This document shows positions 1 through 11,500 of a DNA stretch of 35,470 nucleotides, one piece after another (the stretch's first letter is position 1; each line of letters begins with the position of its first letter). The position numbers were made by a program, and so were the translations under genes. A model generated the notes under the pieces. The model saw only the letters and a program-made list of their open reading frames with translations, ran no database searches and was not told where the DNA came from. Source of the stretch: Heterotrichella gracilis (lineage: Eukaryota > Sar > Xanthophyceae > Tribonematales > Xanthonemataceae); assembly GCA_032358255.1 (NCBI GenBank), contig JAULBX010027628.1, positions 1 through 35,470 on the forward strand. The letters run 5' to 3'.

Positions 1-790
1 TTGAACTCAGCGTCAGCAGAGGTAGATGACAGAATTGCCACCAGCCTCTTTTTCTCTTCCTTACATTGTTTGTCATAATCAAGTGTGACTAACTTGTAAA
101 TACACCCGTTTCATATTTGAGTTTGTTATTGGTGTGACTGTTTTATTGCCCCTCCGCCACCCCACCCCCTCCTTCCCCCCAGTGGGCATGTTAGCATGCT
201 TTTGTCATACTTTGTGTTGGGGCACCACTTGACTTGGGGTCAATGCATCCTGAGGCTGAGGATGACAGGGAGATCAACCCACATTGCATGGATCACTCAA
301 AGGGGTGCTTACATCATTATCGGCCTGCATATGGGTATTTGATGCTTGGGTATACATTTTACCACGTGTCTATTTGCGCCTGTGTGCATCAAAAGCATCC
401 ATCTCATATTCATTTGTTTTTTCGTCTACCTATGCATATTATGTATATCTACTATATCTACGTACGTACTTAGATAAACACAATAAGTGACGAATATAAA
501 ATATCTATTTACATATTTTTCATTTACTAATTATATTACCTATTAATTATATTCAGTTGTTTCAGCTACTTGTTTGGCTATCTACTTTTCCACTTGCAAT
601 TGATCTGTTCAGCACGTCAACCCCGCCTTTCTTTCATTACGCTGTATATCATGCATTGATCACTAAGTCTTCCTATTCTCTCATGCATGTCCACCCCATG
701 TGTGCAGCCAACACCTTTTCTTTTATTCATGTATCATTTATTGGACTAATTAATCTTTGGTGTTTAAGCATGTCCACTCCATGTGCGCAG
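1..790 (+). other. Intron 8 of gene A (3' part)
   Basis: No coding sequence is supported here. The stretch aligns by eye with intron 8 of gene B (about 11990-12256): both share a 'gtaaatacac..gttt' block, 'tgtgactgttt..ttgcccctcc' and a C-rich tract, and both end at a 'ccatgtgNgcag' acceptor. It is therefore the 3' part of the intron before exon 9 of gene A, and exons 1-8 of A lie left of the window. The short open frames at 234-490 and 557-991 have no cysteine-module content and are chance or shadow frames. A second, false copy of the exon 9 acceptor sits at 686-720. Confidence 0.7.
686..720 (+). repeat. Echo of the exon 9 acceptor and exon start (gene A)
   Basis: These 35 bases match 769-803, which span the true acceptor and the first 13 bases of exon 9, at 33 of 35 positions; the offset is 83 bases. 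The echo keeps the AG and the 'ccaacaccttttc' exon start but then diverges into AT-rich intron, so it cannot serve as a full exon. Confidence 0.85.
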
Positions 791-3700
791 CCAACACCTT
801 TTCCGCCACTATCAGCTCTTCCAACCAGGTCACCCCATTGCTGGCCGGCCTCAAAGCTTGCGCACCCCTGCCCACCGACCGCTGTGCATCCTCCGACCCA
901 AAGACTGGCTGCACCTCTTGCGGCGAGGGTGCCAGGTTCGCTCAAGCAGCCTACTGGCCACCGCCCACCCCTTACATTGCTGCCTTTCTGAAATCCTCCC
1001 AGAGCCAGTGCGTGAGCTGTGATTTCAACCTCAACTGCGCCACCTGCGGACTCCTGGCTGGCACTGGAGTAGAGGCCTGCCTCACGTGCCCCAAAGGCTA
1101 CACGCTCGAACAAATCACGAGAACCGCTCCCGACAACACTCCCTACACCACAATGAGATGCGTCCTGAAGGCCGTGAACTCAAGCTCTGCTCTGTGCTCT
1201 GCGATGGTGAGTGTGGTGACGGCTGGGGGCGCCAGGAGCGGTGGTGTGGGAGAATAGGGGATCAGTGCTGGTGTAATACGCAGTGTAGGGACCAGCCAAT
1301 ATGCTCTTGGGGAGGCAGAAAAGCTTTGGGCACCCACCAGCCCTTGCCGTTTGATATGACCACGTGCATCACAACTTTCCCTACACCACAATGAGATGCG
1401 TCTTGACGGCAGTGGGCTGTTCTGGGCAGGCAAGTGCTCTCCTGAAACATGTTGGAAAGGGGTGCGTGGGTAGGAAATTTCTCTCATGTTGTTGTACTGC
1501 TTTAGTATTTATGATTTTCTCAGTTTCATTAAAGCAGGCAGGTAGAGCTAGTGCTGCAGGGTGGCGCCTACAGCCGTGTGATTGGCCAAAAGCTTTATTA
1601 CTGGTTGTAGTCTGCAAAGCGTTTGGTAACGACGACTTTTGTATTACCCATGCATTCGATTTACCCATGCAGATGCACCATGCATTTGACCTTTGGATTA
1701 CCCATGCATGGAAATCCACCTCCACTTAGTGTGACAGCGGGTGGCAAGTGCCGCAGCCCAGCAACCCTAATCCTTGACTCCTAATCCTGGTTACCGGTTG
1801 TTGCTTGCTGATTGGACACCTGCCGGCCACTTGTGTGCAGGCAGGCGAGGGCTGCATCCCAGCACCCCTAAACCCTTAGCCCTACACCTGGTGTGCAGGG
1901 CGAAGGCTGCATCTCGTGCGAACGTCCTACTTCTACTGCCTTCTATTGCACCGCCGCATCCCCGCCCCCAAAGGGGTACTGGTACTTTCAATATGACGAG
2001 GGAGGTCTCGGCAAGGAGAAGTGTCCAACCAATTGCTTGAAGTGCGAGAATTTCAACGGGTGCTCGGCATGCAAGCCTGGCTACCTGCTACAAACGTACC
2101 AGTTTGGTCATGGAGACGGGCGCTGCATCTCCATGCCGGATCTGAAGTGCGCCAAGTCAGGTGCCCACGGGTGCACATCGTGCAAGAAGGGCTACTTCTT
2201 AAGAAATGTGCGCCCCCTGCCTACCCTGCCTTACTTGTGGTGTAATGCACCCTGCAATGCACCCGTAGTTGGCATTGTTTTCTCCCTTTTTATCCTCCCC
2301 CTCTTGGTTGGCCACCCATCAAGCTTGGTGCATGCGTCCTACATTGGTAGGCCCAAGCTTGGGGTTTGGGTAGGGCATACGTCAACCCTAATGCGTACAC
2401 TAGGTGCACCCGCATGGAGCTGTTGGAGCCGTTAGCAGTGATATATAATTGGACATTTTGTATATATTTTATTTTTGAGTTTTAGTACTCATAGAGTTGT
2501 TGAAGTTGTGGGCTAAATGGGCACAAGCCCCCTTGGAGATTGCAAAAGTTTTGCATGAAAGGCTTACAAGGCTTTGGATGCACGTATAGACAACCAAGGG
2601 TTTTATTGTGTCTTTGTATACATGCGTTTTGGCCCTGGGCCACACCAAATCTGGCAGCGTGATCACAATTGTGGGTCACATTCCTTGCATGCAGCCGCAT
2701 TCAGGATGTGTGTGGTAATGCATGTGTCAAGCCAAGAGAGGGGTTGCCCACCAAGAGGCCAATGGCTCACTGGTGCACCTGCATCTACACGAGGCAAATC
2801 ACATGGCAAACCCTAAACCCTTAACTTTAAAACCTACTCATTGGTTGCCCTCCAAGGGGTCAATGGCTTACTGGTGCACCCAGCATCATTGAGGCAAACC
2901 ACGATGTCAAAACCCTAAACCCTTTACTCTAACCCTAATCCTACGCTCAGGCATTAGGTGCCCCACTGGCTGATGGATGCATGTGCTGGAGGCACACCAC
3001 AGTGAACCCTATACCCTAAACCCTAGATATCTGCATGCAGGAGGCGAGCTATCAGGGCAAGCATGACATTAACCCTAAACAGGAACCCTAAAACAGAAAC
3101 CCTAAATGTGCATGCAGGAGGCAAACTACAACAACCAGCCCAGCTTTGGAGCGTGCATTAAGTGCCCCGCCGGGTGCAGCGAGGCCTGTGCGAAGGACAC
3201 CGGGTGTGGGAGTTGCAAGGTGCGGGGTGCAAGGTTCAGGGTTCATGGTTAGGGTTCAGGGTTTTGTACTGTTGTGGCTGTGCGAGGCCTGTGTGGAGGA
3301 CACGGGGTGTGGGAGTTGCTAGGTGCGGGGTGTAGGGTTTTAATCCCGGGTTTCGTACTGTTCTGGCTGTGGCGAGAGCAGTGGTGGTCCAATGACAGCC
3401 ATGACGCAGGGTGAACCCTACACCCAAAGTGAACCCTACAACCTAAGCCCACCATGCAGCATTTGCCTAACTCGCTGATGGTCGTGACCAGCATTGTAGA
3501 AAGGCATGACACTCAAGCTGATGATAGGGCATGGAGAGATCGACACCAACCAATCAACCACAAACAAAGAAAGAAACAAAAGGCGTTCCAAGCCGTCATC
3601 GGCTTATTGCCTAGTGTGCCCCTGAAGGGCACACATGAGGAACACTAGGTCCACAATGTCATGCGTAGTATAGTGAGGAAACAAACAAACACGTAATTAA

Positions 3701-6008
3701 ACTTGGAGCAGGAATTTGAGGCAATGCGCACGAATGAGTTCAAAGCGCTTCATGAAAAGCCATGACTGTGTCGAAAAACCCTACACCCTGAAACCCTACA
3801 CCTTAACGTCCTAAACCTTCCGTTGCAGGCCTGCTACGACTCCGTACACCCTACACCCTGCAACCCTAACCCTGCACTCGAAAACCCTAACCCTTCCGTT
3901 GCAGGCCGGCTACAACTCTGTTGAAGTGGGATCACCATGGGGTGATCCGACTCAAGCTTACGATATACCAATCTACACATCATGCGCCCCCACACCCCCT
4001 GCACCATCCTGCAACCTCTACTCAGATAACCCCGCGGGCCTGACCTTCCCTGTTGGCTACCAGAAGACTGACGGCTGTGCTGCATGCTCTTGGAGCGCTG
4101 GCTGCACACATTGCAAGCCGGGGTACTACAAGTGAGTGCAGGCGGCTAGGGCGGTGGACTTAGAAGGGTTTAGATTTGCTCCGGGGACACTGGCAGCACT
4201 TCATGCAAGCCTGGGCACTACATGTGGGTACAGGCAGCTGGGGCACTACAGCTAAGGGTTTTGGGTTGGACCTTTGCGGTTTAGGGTATCTAGGGTTGCT
4301 CCGAGCGCACTGGCTGCACTGCCTGCAAGCCTGCATCCTACCACTTGCCAGGGTATTGCATGTGAGTGCAGGCCGCTAGGGTATTGAACAGTGTAGAACT
4401 ACGTAGAAGGGGAAGGCAACCCTTTGTTGATGATTGGCTTAGAGTAATGGGGCTAGGACACAATGGTGCATAGCAGATGGTCGTTTGATTAGGAGATGGC
4501 CATTTGACAAAGCATAGGATTTTAACCATTGATCAAGTAGGTATAGTCACCATGCTAGGGGGGAATGCTCGGGTAGGTGTACTCACCATGCTAGGGGGAA
4601 CCCAGGCCCACATGTTCTGCCCTGTCATTGAGGACTTGAGGCCAAACACGCATGTACAAAGGGCAAGCCTTGTCCTTTGACCAATGTGGGCATGCAACCT
4701 CTCACCGAGAGGACGCCGCGCAGTGCAGTGCACTCAAGGGGTACTACAGGCATGCCAATGTTTCATGTGCATGTGTAGCATGTGCCACGGCGCAAGTGTA
4801 CCGATAAGTGGCTGCCATTACCTGCAACTACTTGTGATCATGTTGTTGCAATCGCATGCGATCATCCTCATCGGTTGTAATACTCGATTGCGCAGGTGGA
4901 GCTTCAAGTGCCTGCCATTGCATGCTTTTACTTGTGATCATGTTGCTGCAATCACGTGTGATTATCACCTCATTGGGTGCAATAATTGTTACGCAGGTGG
5001 AGCTTTAAGTGCCTGCCATGCAACATGTCCCCTGCTGCCGAAAACACCACAGCGGCAGACTGCAAGGCGCGCAAGTGTGTGGATGGCGAGGGCTGTAGCA
5101 AGTGCCCAGAGGGATACGTGCACATCCCCAGGAGCAAACCCAGTGGCAAAGGGCTTCCTCCCACTTGCATCAAGTGCACCGTGGTGGGCATGGGCTGCAC
5201 CGACTGCGATGCCACAATTGTGCGCTTGGCTGACTATTACCTGCGATCACTGTCATCACGTTGCTGCAATGATGTGGGATCAGTACGCCAATAGATGCAA
5301 TCAACGTTTGCGATGCAGCAAAAGGGTGGCGCCTGGTTAGCCTGAAGCATTGTGATCCCTTGTGAAAATATTTTCTGCTTCATTTAACTACTGATGATGG
5401 AACCATGTTGCAGCAATCATGTGCGATCGCCTCATTTTCATGCATCAACCATTTGCGAAAGGGGTATGCTTACTGAACATGTTGCTATTACTTCCAATCA
5501 CCAGCAATCATTACACCCAGAGCTGGCTGTTCCCACCCCCTGATCAAATTAATTAATAACATGTCAACATCAGAGAAAAGCAACTAAAGCTAAAGCAACC
5601 CGGGGCTGAAATCAACAATTACTCCCATCAGGATGCGGTAGATGCGGCGATTGACACGTTGCTTATGCTCTACAGGGCTGCATGACGTGCCCCAAGGGGT
5701 ACTACAAGACGCCAGGCAAACCCACAAGCTGCACCCCCTGCCCCACCGGCTGCAGAAAGTGCATGGATGGCAAGGGCTGTACCCAATGTGCGCCAAACTT
5801 CTTTGCAACAAACGGCGCCGATGGTGGGGGCAATGCAGCGATGCAGTGCAACAGCTGCCCCCTGTATCTGGACTGCCTGGGCGACTGCCACCCCACCAAG
5901 GGCTGTAGCAAGTGCCCTGTGGGGATGAAGCTAGCCAAGGCAGCACCTCGTTTTGGCGCCAAACTGCTGGTAGGGCAGGACCTCACGATGATGTGCGTGG
6001 CCGCCTGA
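791..6008 (+). CDS. Gene A: secreted Cys-rich repeat protein, 3' part (exons 9-14)
   Basis: Partial gene; the 5' exons are outside the window. Exons by homology to B and C: 791-1206, 1899-2207, 3118-3219, 3905-4131, 4997-5219, 5676-6008 (TGA). All introns are GT-AG. Intron phases are 0,0,0,2,0 and the incoming phase is 1, as in the complete paralogues. The joined frame is open for 535 residues. Content is repeated CxxC and GCTxC modules: 'GCTSCGEGAR' in exon 9, 'GCTSCKKGYFLRN' ending exon 10, 'PAGCSEACAKDTGCGSCK' in exon 11, 'GCTHCKPGYYK' ending exon 12, 'CLPCNMSP' and 'GMGCTDCDAT' in exon 13, and a last exon of about 110 residues ending 'LTMMCVAA'. No membrane segment or GPI-like tail is visible. 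Exon 9 differs from B and C in its second half (about 1030-1206), which has a longer tail. The function is unknown to me; an extracellular structural or surface role is inferred from disulfide-type cysteine spacing. Exon boundaries are predictions from splice motifs and paralogue agreement. Confidence 0.85.
1379..1414 (+). repeat. Echo of the exon 9 tail inside intron 9 (gene A)
   Basis: These 36 bases repeat exon positions 1141-1176 with three mismatches, 238 bases downstream of the original and inside the intron that begins at 1207. The tail of an exon has been duplicated into its own intron. Confidence 0.85.
1829..1860 (+). repeat. Echo of the exon 10 acceptor (gene A)
   Basis: 'cttgtgtgcag' followed by 'gcgagggctgcatc' at 1829-1860 mirrors the true acceptor and exon start at about 1888-1914 ('ggtgtgcag', 'ggcgaaggctgcatc'). 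The spacing is about 55 bases, with a CCCTAAA stretch between the copies. Confidence 0.75.
3031..3330 (+). repeat. Exon 11 with echoes of both its ends (gene A)
   Basis: The true exon 11 is 3118-3219. Its acceptor and head ('gcatgcag' + 'gaggcgagctatc') occur as a decayed copy at 3033-3055, about 77 bases upstream. Its tail and donor ('gcgaggcctgtg', 'gggtgtgggagttgc', then 'aggtgcgggg') recur at 3282-3330, about 105 bases downstream; there the last codon reads TAG where the exon has AAG. CCCTAAA-type repeats fill the upstream interval and TTAGGG-type repeats the downstream one. Confidence 0.8.
3820..3850 (+). repeat. Echo of the exon 12 acceptor (gene A)
   Basis: 'ccgttgcag' + 'gcctgctacgactccgt' at 3820-3846 copies the true acceptor and head of exon 12 (3896-3925), 76 bases further on. 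CCCTACA/CCCTAA repeats separate the two. Gene B has the same arrangement (about 15139-15172 versus 15223) and gene D likewise (about 34909-34930 on the minus strand). Confidence 0.8.
4186..4384 (+). repeat. Tandem echoes of the exon 12 tail and donor (gene A)
   Basis: Downstream of the true donor (4131/4132) the exon tail recurs in decayed form at about 4186-4232 ('tgcaagcctgggcactac', then 'gtgggtacaggcagct') and about 4308-4380 ('ctggctgcactgcctgcaag' ... 'gtgagtgcaggccgctag'). Each echo keeps the donor-like GTG(A/G)GT and the 'gcaggcNgct' that follows it. TTTAGGG-type repeats fill the gaps. Confidence 0.8.
4828..4996 (+). repeat. About 101-base tandem duplication at the start of exon 13 (gene A)
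   Basis: The block 'cttgtgatcatgttg..' through 'cgcag' + 'gtggagctt.aagtgcctgcca' occurs twice. The false acceptor is at about 4891 and the true one at 4992-4996, an offset of 101 bases. Gene B carries the same duplication at 15770 and 15872 (offset 102), so it predates the A/B split or was homogenised. Confidence 0.85.
5220..5675 (+). other. Intron 13 of gene A with GATCA-rich repeats
   Basis: Noncoding. It contains the repeat family 'tgcgatca..', 'gttgctgcaatNNNgtgNgatca', 'gatgcaatcaacgNttgcgatgcagcaaaagg', also present in intron 13 of B (16103-16426) and, inverted, in C, D and E. It ends at the acceptor 'ctctacag' before exon 14. Confidence 0.65.
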
Positions 6009-7781
6009 AAAACGGATTGAAAGTAACAGGTTTGTGTTGCAGCGGGTAAATAAATGAATTTGTGCAGTTTGGAACCGGGTATGTGTGGGGATTGTGGATT
6101 TAAAACTTCCACCTCAGCTATTATGGAAAGTGCTGGCCATGCACGTGTATGGGCAGCTGAAGAAAACAAAACGCCAAAGGGTCACATGGGCTTGATCAAC
6201 AGTAGAATTCCTGACACCTTCACTTCGTAATTTTATTGGAAAGAAAACAAATTGCACTGAGCCACATATGATAGCATGTGTTGCAGAGTGTTCAATGGTA
6301 TCACGTGATTTAGGAGATTCTCATGCCAATTTTCTTCGGCTTTCACTTCGGTGATTCGATTTTGTATTGGCCTGTAGAGTCTGGGGGATCATGCCCATCA
6401 CAACTCATTGGCAAGTAATAAGAGTACAGCAGTGTGGTCTGTGCAGGCTACCGTAGTACTTCTGTCTAGTACTTCTGTCGGGTAGTACTATTTTTGTACA
6501 AGCAACGCACAACTTCGTCGGCACAGTCACTAGTATGACGCAGTCACTTTCAACTTTAAAAGTAAAAAAAAAAATTGTGTCCTTTTACCAGCTTTTACCA
6601 GCTTTTGTTTTAAATTACTTCTACTATTCAAATTGCTTCTACTATTTTTATTCCACTTTTTTGCTGATAGATCGACTGCGATGTTAGATGTGATACGCGA
6701 TGTGATACGCGATGTTATCACATTATTTTGTAACATTATTCTTAATTATACTCCGTCAGGACTTTCGAAAACATCTTGCCGTGGTGTTCGTTATACTTCA
6801 CAGGTGATTGCTGGGTTGCAATTTCTCGCTATTCTAGACTCCTATGTTGTGTACACCAAACATCAACCCTTTTGCGTACTATGCATGCATGCATTGGCTA
6901 AGGCCAATGCTTGACCAGCCGTTCTGGCTGGTGTGGTGCCCTGGTGCGAGCCAGTGGCCCCTTAACTACCGTAGTAGGCGGCCAGTGTGCGTTCCTGTCT
7001 ATCTTTCGCTCTTCTTCATTAATCGGGGCTATGCTTAGGTGCTATGCCCTTGTTACCCACGCCATGTTCCACTGGTTGCTGCCCGGCTTGTCTGTGTTTT
7101 TCAACATTGCTGGTTGTGGTTTGCCGCCGTGTGTGGGGGCGTTCTGTTTCTTTCTTTCTTCCTTTCTTCGTCCATCTTTCTGCAGTCACCTTTCCCGCGC
7201 TTTTCTCCAATCAATACCCTGGGCACCCTAACAGCCGATACGACACTCGCGAGGCTTGCTTGCAAACATTTTTCGTTGGACGACCTGTATCATACAGGCT
7301 GGAGTTGTCGCGGTGCAACGAGAGACCCATTAGGCAAGCAGGTACACGTTTAAGAATGGTACGCAAGCTTGGAGATAAGTCATGCTGTTACATAGCAACA
7401 CCGAGTGTTTGCCTGCAACACCACTGGTTTGCCTGCAACACCACTTAGTTAGCCATTTGCCAGCGGAGACAGGCCCCTTTAACCGCTTGCCAACACATTC
7501 TTCTTCTTCCTGCGTGTAGCTACGTTTAGGTCCCAGCACGACCTTATTTCTCTTGCCGTACCCAACCGTGCACATACAGGTGTTGCCCTGGTTCTTCCCC
7601 CTATCACGTTGCGTCCACCAGCACCTAGGTGGTTGCGTTCCAACCGCTTCCACCGCGTCAACTGGGACCTCAAAACGGAAAGGATACATAAACCTGGTGG
7701 CTGCACATTATAGTTGCTTCCAACGAGGTTCCAGCTGGGTTGGGCCAGTTTTCTTCAACGACGAATAGCTCTTGTATCAAC
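6009..7781. other. Intergenic: 3' flank of A and 5' flank of B
   Basis: I see no supported gene. The first roughly 90 bases ('gcagcgggt', 'tgtgcagtttggNac') are shared with the sequence just after the stop codons of B and, inverted, partly C, D and E, consistent with a duplicated 3' UTR. Further right are AT-rich DNA with a poly-A run near 6566, a short tandem 'gatgtgatacgc' (about 6688-6711), a pyrimidine-rich tract (7146-7180), and a 20-base direct repeat 'gtttgcctgcaacaccact' (about 7407-7446). From about 7510 the sequence becomes similar to the region upstream of gene C on the other strand. Open frames here are short and have no recognisable content. Confidence 0.55.
7510..7781 (+). promoter_or_regulatory. 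Duplicated 5' flank / probable 5' UTR and promoter region of B
   Basis: By eye this region shares blocks with the reverse complement of about 29205-29390 upstream of gene C: 'ctgcgtgtag', 'ggtccca', 'gacctt.tttc.cttg', 'ccgtg'. It ends at a conserved ATG. Homology without an obvious shared reading frame suggests 5' UTR or promoter sequence carried along by the duplication. No TATA box or mapped start site can be assigned. Confidence 0.4.
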
Positions 7782-8596
7782 ATGGCAGCTGGCTGGAGGC
7801 GTACAACGGGAGCACTGGGAGCAGGTGTGTGAGGCGAAACCTCCTCCTAGCTGCCACCCTGAGCATCCTCATGATGCATACAACCCGGCCCTAGCTAGGC
7901 GCAGTGCAGCTGGCTATCTGCGTGGCTATCAGTGGCAGGGAACTCGTTGCAACTACCTGCCGAAACATTTCGCAGACCGCTGGGCTGGACCGTGTTGCAC
8001 CAAAGCCACACTACAAACTCCACCACTAGATGTACACAGTAGGCACCCAACTCGGTATTCTGCAAGCCACCCTCTCCTCCAGAATGTGCTGTTTTGCCAG
8101 GCACGCACTCAACGAGCCAACTCAGCTGCAGGCTTACAAGCGGGCTGGAGGGACAGCATGCACCCAGCGTGCTACATTACTGTCCTTTTTCTATCACAAG
8201 GGTTCCCTGGCCAGCGTGCTACAATGTCCTTTGCCTATCACAAGAGGTCCCTGGGCATGGTTCACAGATGACGTTTCTCCTTTGCCACTCCTGCCCGTAG
8301 GACACTGCCTGGGTCGGTCGACTTGTCCACCCTAAACCCTAACCCTGAACCCTATTTGCGTCTCAGACATCAGGATCCCCCTCCAGGATCCCGAAACCCT
8401 AACCGCCCATTGTGTGCCCCACTTTAGGGTTGCTGCTGCTCCTGGTGGTGTGCCACGCTGGGCTAGGCGCTGGAGAGGGGCTCGAGGCTGGTGCAAGGAG
8501 GCTGGTACTGGATGCCACCCCTTCCTGCCAGGCTGGGAAAGCAGGATGCACACAGTGCCAACCTCCTACCAACGCTGATCCTAGCTACTGCAGCAA
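7782..8596 (+). other. Signal peptide of gene B encoded across intron 1
   Basis: Exon 1 (7782-7824, 14 codons plus one base) gives 'MAAGWRRTTGALGA'. Exon 2 starts at 8428 after 'ccccactttag' and completes a Gly codon before LLLLLVVCHA. The donor is GCAG|GTGTGT. In gene C the same join gives 'ALVAGLLLLLVVCQA'. The phase-1 join is exact in both genes, which is the main support for this otherwise very small first exon. Reading exon 2 alone would need a GTG start at 8412, which I reject. Confidence 0.75.
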
Positions 8597-11500
8597 GTAA
8601 GGAGTACCTTGCAGTGGGGCAAGTCCTGCCAGTCGCCTTTAAACATACCAGCATGTGCAGCAGTGTCGCGCGTCTGCATTCTGCACCCACGCAGCTTGGC
8701 ACCCAGCAGTGGTGCACCCTAAACCCTAATGATGCCATAAACCCTAAATCCTAAGCACCCACGCAGCTTGGCGCCAGCGGTGGTGCACCGCGTGTAGCAC
8801 AGTAGTGTGGAGGTGACTAGGGATTGTTCAAAACAAATTGGAACCCAAACCCTTAGATAGAGCTTTTGGCACTGGCACTGGTGCCCCCTGGTTCGCTGGG
8901 CGCCCTAAAAAACCCTGCACCCTTGCTGGGCAAAGGGCTTAAACCCTTAACCCTAACCCTCCACACGCACAGTGCCAGAGACAAGGAGCATAGTTGGTGT
9001 GTCATGTGTTTATTGAGTTTGTGTCTCTGCCTATGCACAGGTGCGGCGCTGGGTACACGCTGATCGGCGCCCCACCTTACCAAGGCCCAAAGAACCTGCA
9101 CGCGGCACCTGTGTCAAAGTGCTACAGCTGCACCTCAGACCTGCACTGCCCCAGTGCGCAGCGCTGCATGCCAGGTGCGCGAGCTAACCCTAAACCCTAA
9201 ATCCGTACAAGCGTACTACTGTTCACCCTATGCTGCAGTTGCAGCTCGACCTGCACTGTCCCAGTGCGCTATATGCCATGTGCCAACCCTGAACCCTAAA
9301 CCCTGAACCCTAAACCCTAATGGTGCTCACTGCCGCCATGCCCAGCTGCTGGTGCGGGTTTAGTCCCAGGTGGGGACATACTCATGCAGGTGTATATCTA
9401 CAGTGCACCACTGTTAGTGTACTGATGGACCCCTCTTTTGGAATCCTCCCCCCTTTTAACATTTCTTTTATACGTGTCAATTTAATATATAAATGATAGA
9501 ACGACTTCATGTTTATAATTTATGTAAACTACATATGTTTTCCTTCATTTTAGAAGGAAGACTAACTTTAAAATGTATTTTTTTTCTGGCAGGTCTGGGC
9601 TGCACACTGTGCGGATCAGGGGACATCCTCATGCAGGAGCTGGTCCCAGAGCTGTACGATGGGGGCTACCTTGGCCTCCCCGGAATGGTCGATGCCAAGG
9701 TGCAGCGATGCGTGAAGCCCACATCCCTGGGGTGCGCCACGTCAGCTGACTTCCTGGGCTGCATCACATGCCCCAAAGGTGCGACGCAGGGAGTAATAGT
9801 ATAGGAAAAGTAGTTGGTGGCTGTCCAAAACGCTCCACGAGCTGATTAGGTGTTTAGGGTTTAATGCTTAGGGTTCGGGGCACACCACGAGCTGATTCGA
9901 AACGCTCCACGCGCCAGTTCCTTGCTTCTTTGATCGTTGCGCACCTGCAGCAGGTACCAGGGTTTAGGGTAAAGAGATTTGGGGCCTCCAGGTGGAGGTA
10001 TCAGGAGGCTGCATGCACATCTTGGCCACCCTCCCAGATACAGGGTTTAGGGTTTTTGTTAGGGTCATGGTTTCAGGGTTTGCCTCCTTTGCCGCAGGCT
10101 CAGTCAGGGTGGCTGAGGCGTACTACCACAACGCGTATGCCTTCCAGACCAAGCTGGGCTTGCCCACCAGCAACTTCACAGCATACGCAACAGGTGGGTG
10201 GGTGGGGCTGAGCGGGAGGAGAGGGTGGATGGTGCAATGCCACGGCGAACAAGATTGGCAATTGGGGTTTCTAGAAAGGAATGAATGGAACGCCGCTTTC
10301 CATTTAAGTGGCAGAATTTGTATTGTCTGCACCCATGCTGTGCTGGGTCGAGAGTTAGAAGAAAGCTGCTGCATTGAGGGGGGTGTTGGGTTTCCAACTG
10401 TAGCAGTCTGTTACCCTCACCCTGGTTGAGGGTGCCCCCTTCAGGAATTTATGTACTGCAGCCTTAACAAACAGCCATTACACTCATGGCTGTGGTTTGA
10501 TGGTCTGCAAGATGGTCATACGCAGCAGCCACTGTTTAGGGTTTAGGTTTAAGGTCTGTGCAGATGTTCATTTGCAGCAGGCGCTGCAGTAATGGTACGA
10601 TGGTTTGATCCTTGCACAGTATACTAAATGCTGGCCAAAACAGTTTCCCAGCGGCTAAAAAATGCCTACTTATTGGCCAAAGGTGCGGCAAAGGAGGCGT
10701 GTTTAGCCACGTTGTAGCCACCAGTTGCCAGGACGCAGCCACACACGGTTCCCATAGTGGTAACATCTATAACATCTATTTTATGACGCAAATGTACCCT
10801 CCTCGCATGCTACAGCTCGGCTTTGAGCAGGGTGCGACCCTTAGAAAATCCCTAGAGTAGTTATGTGCTCTCTTCACATACTTCACACTACGTGATGTGC
10901 CAAAATCTTGCGCAGGGTCGTCCTGCTTGCCCTGCTCCAAGCTGGGCTGCAGTGCTTCTGCCTGCAAGGACACAGTGGGATGCACCTCCTGCCCCACTGG
11001 CAAGTACCTAGGCTTCAGTGAAGACCCTAGGGTACCCATCTCTGTGCGCACCTGCGTGGCCCCGCCTGGTTTGACCAAGGAAAACTGCAAGTGAGTACTT
11101 ATTAAGAGACGCACAGCAAGCGCATTTCCGCAATTGAGGTGCAAACTTTGGCAAGCAGGAGTTAACCTGCAAGGTGTTGGGCATTTGACCCCGAGCGATT
11201 TATACTACAAAAAGGTAGCATTTGGGCATCCACTGCAAGCATTTGAACTGCAAACCTCATTCCTTCTTCGATATGCCAGGCTTTCTGCTTGCAAGCTGCA
11301 TTCCTTCCCACCATGCATGCTTTTTGCTGCCAAATTGCGCTTCTTGCTCTGATGTCCCTTTAGTGCAAAAGGAGGCATGCCCATTCGTGGTATGGTTTTC
11401 CATGTATCTGCCGAGCCAAGCTGTGGCGGTGTGCAAGAGACCTCCACTACTAGAGTCTGACCTCCACTACTTAAGAAAGGTGATTATAACTCTAAAATGA

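Noticed and set aside
234-490. Two overlapping short open frames at the left end
   Set aside because: They lie in intron 8 of gene A, lack family motifs and have no splice-compatible context.
791-6008. Giardia-type variant surface protein
   Set aside because: CxxC richness is similar, but there is no C-terminal membrane segment with conserved cytoplasmic tail, and the genes have many introns.
5590-6169. Minus-strand open frames over exon 14 of gene A
   Set aside because: Same shadow effect. The sense frame has the conserved Cys modules and splice sites.
6911-7040. Possible tRNA-like or structured RNA
   Set aside because: I could not draw a cloverleaf or recognise box A/B spacing.
8412-8597. 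Start of gene B at a GTG with 'MCPTLGLLLLL'
   Set aside because: Translation at GTG is not needed: exon 1 at 7782 joins in phase at the acceptor 8427/8428, and the same join works in gene C. The upstream codons of this frame are the acceptor tract.
9284-9320. A true telomere or chromosome end
   Set aside because: The repeats are short, degenerate and interspersed within introns on both strands, so they are interstitial telomere-like sequence only.
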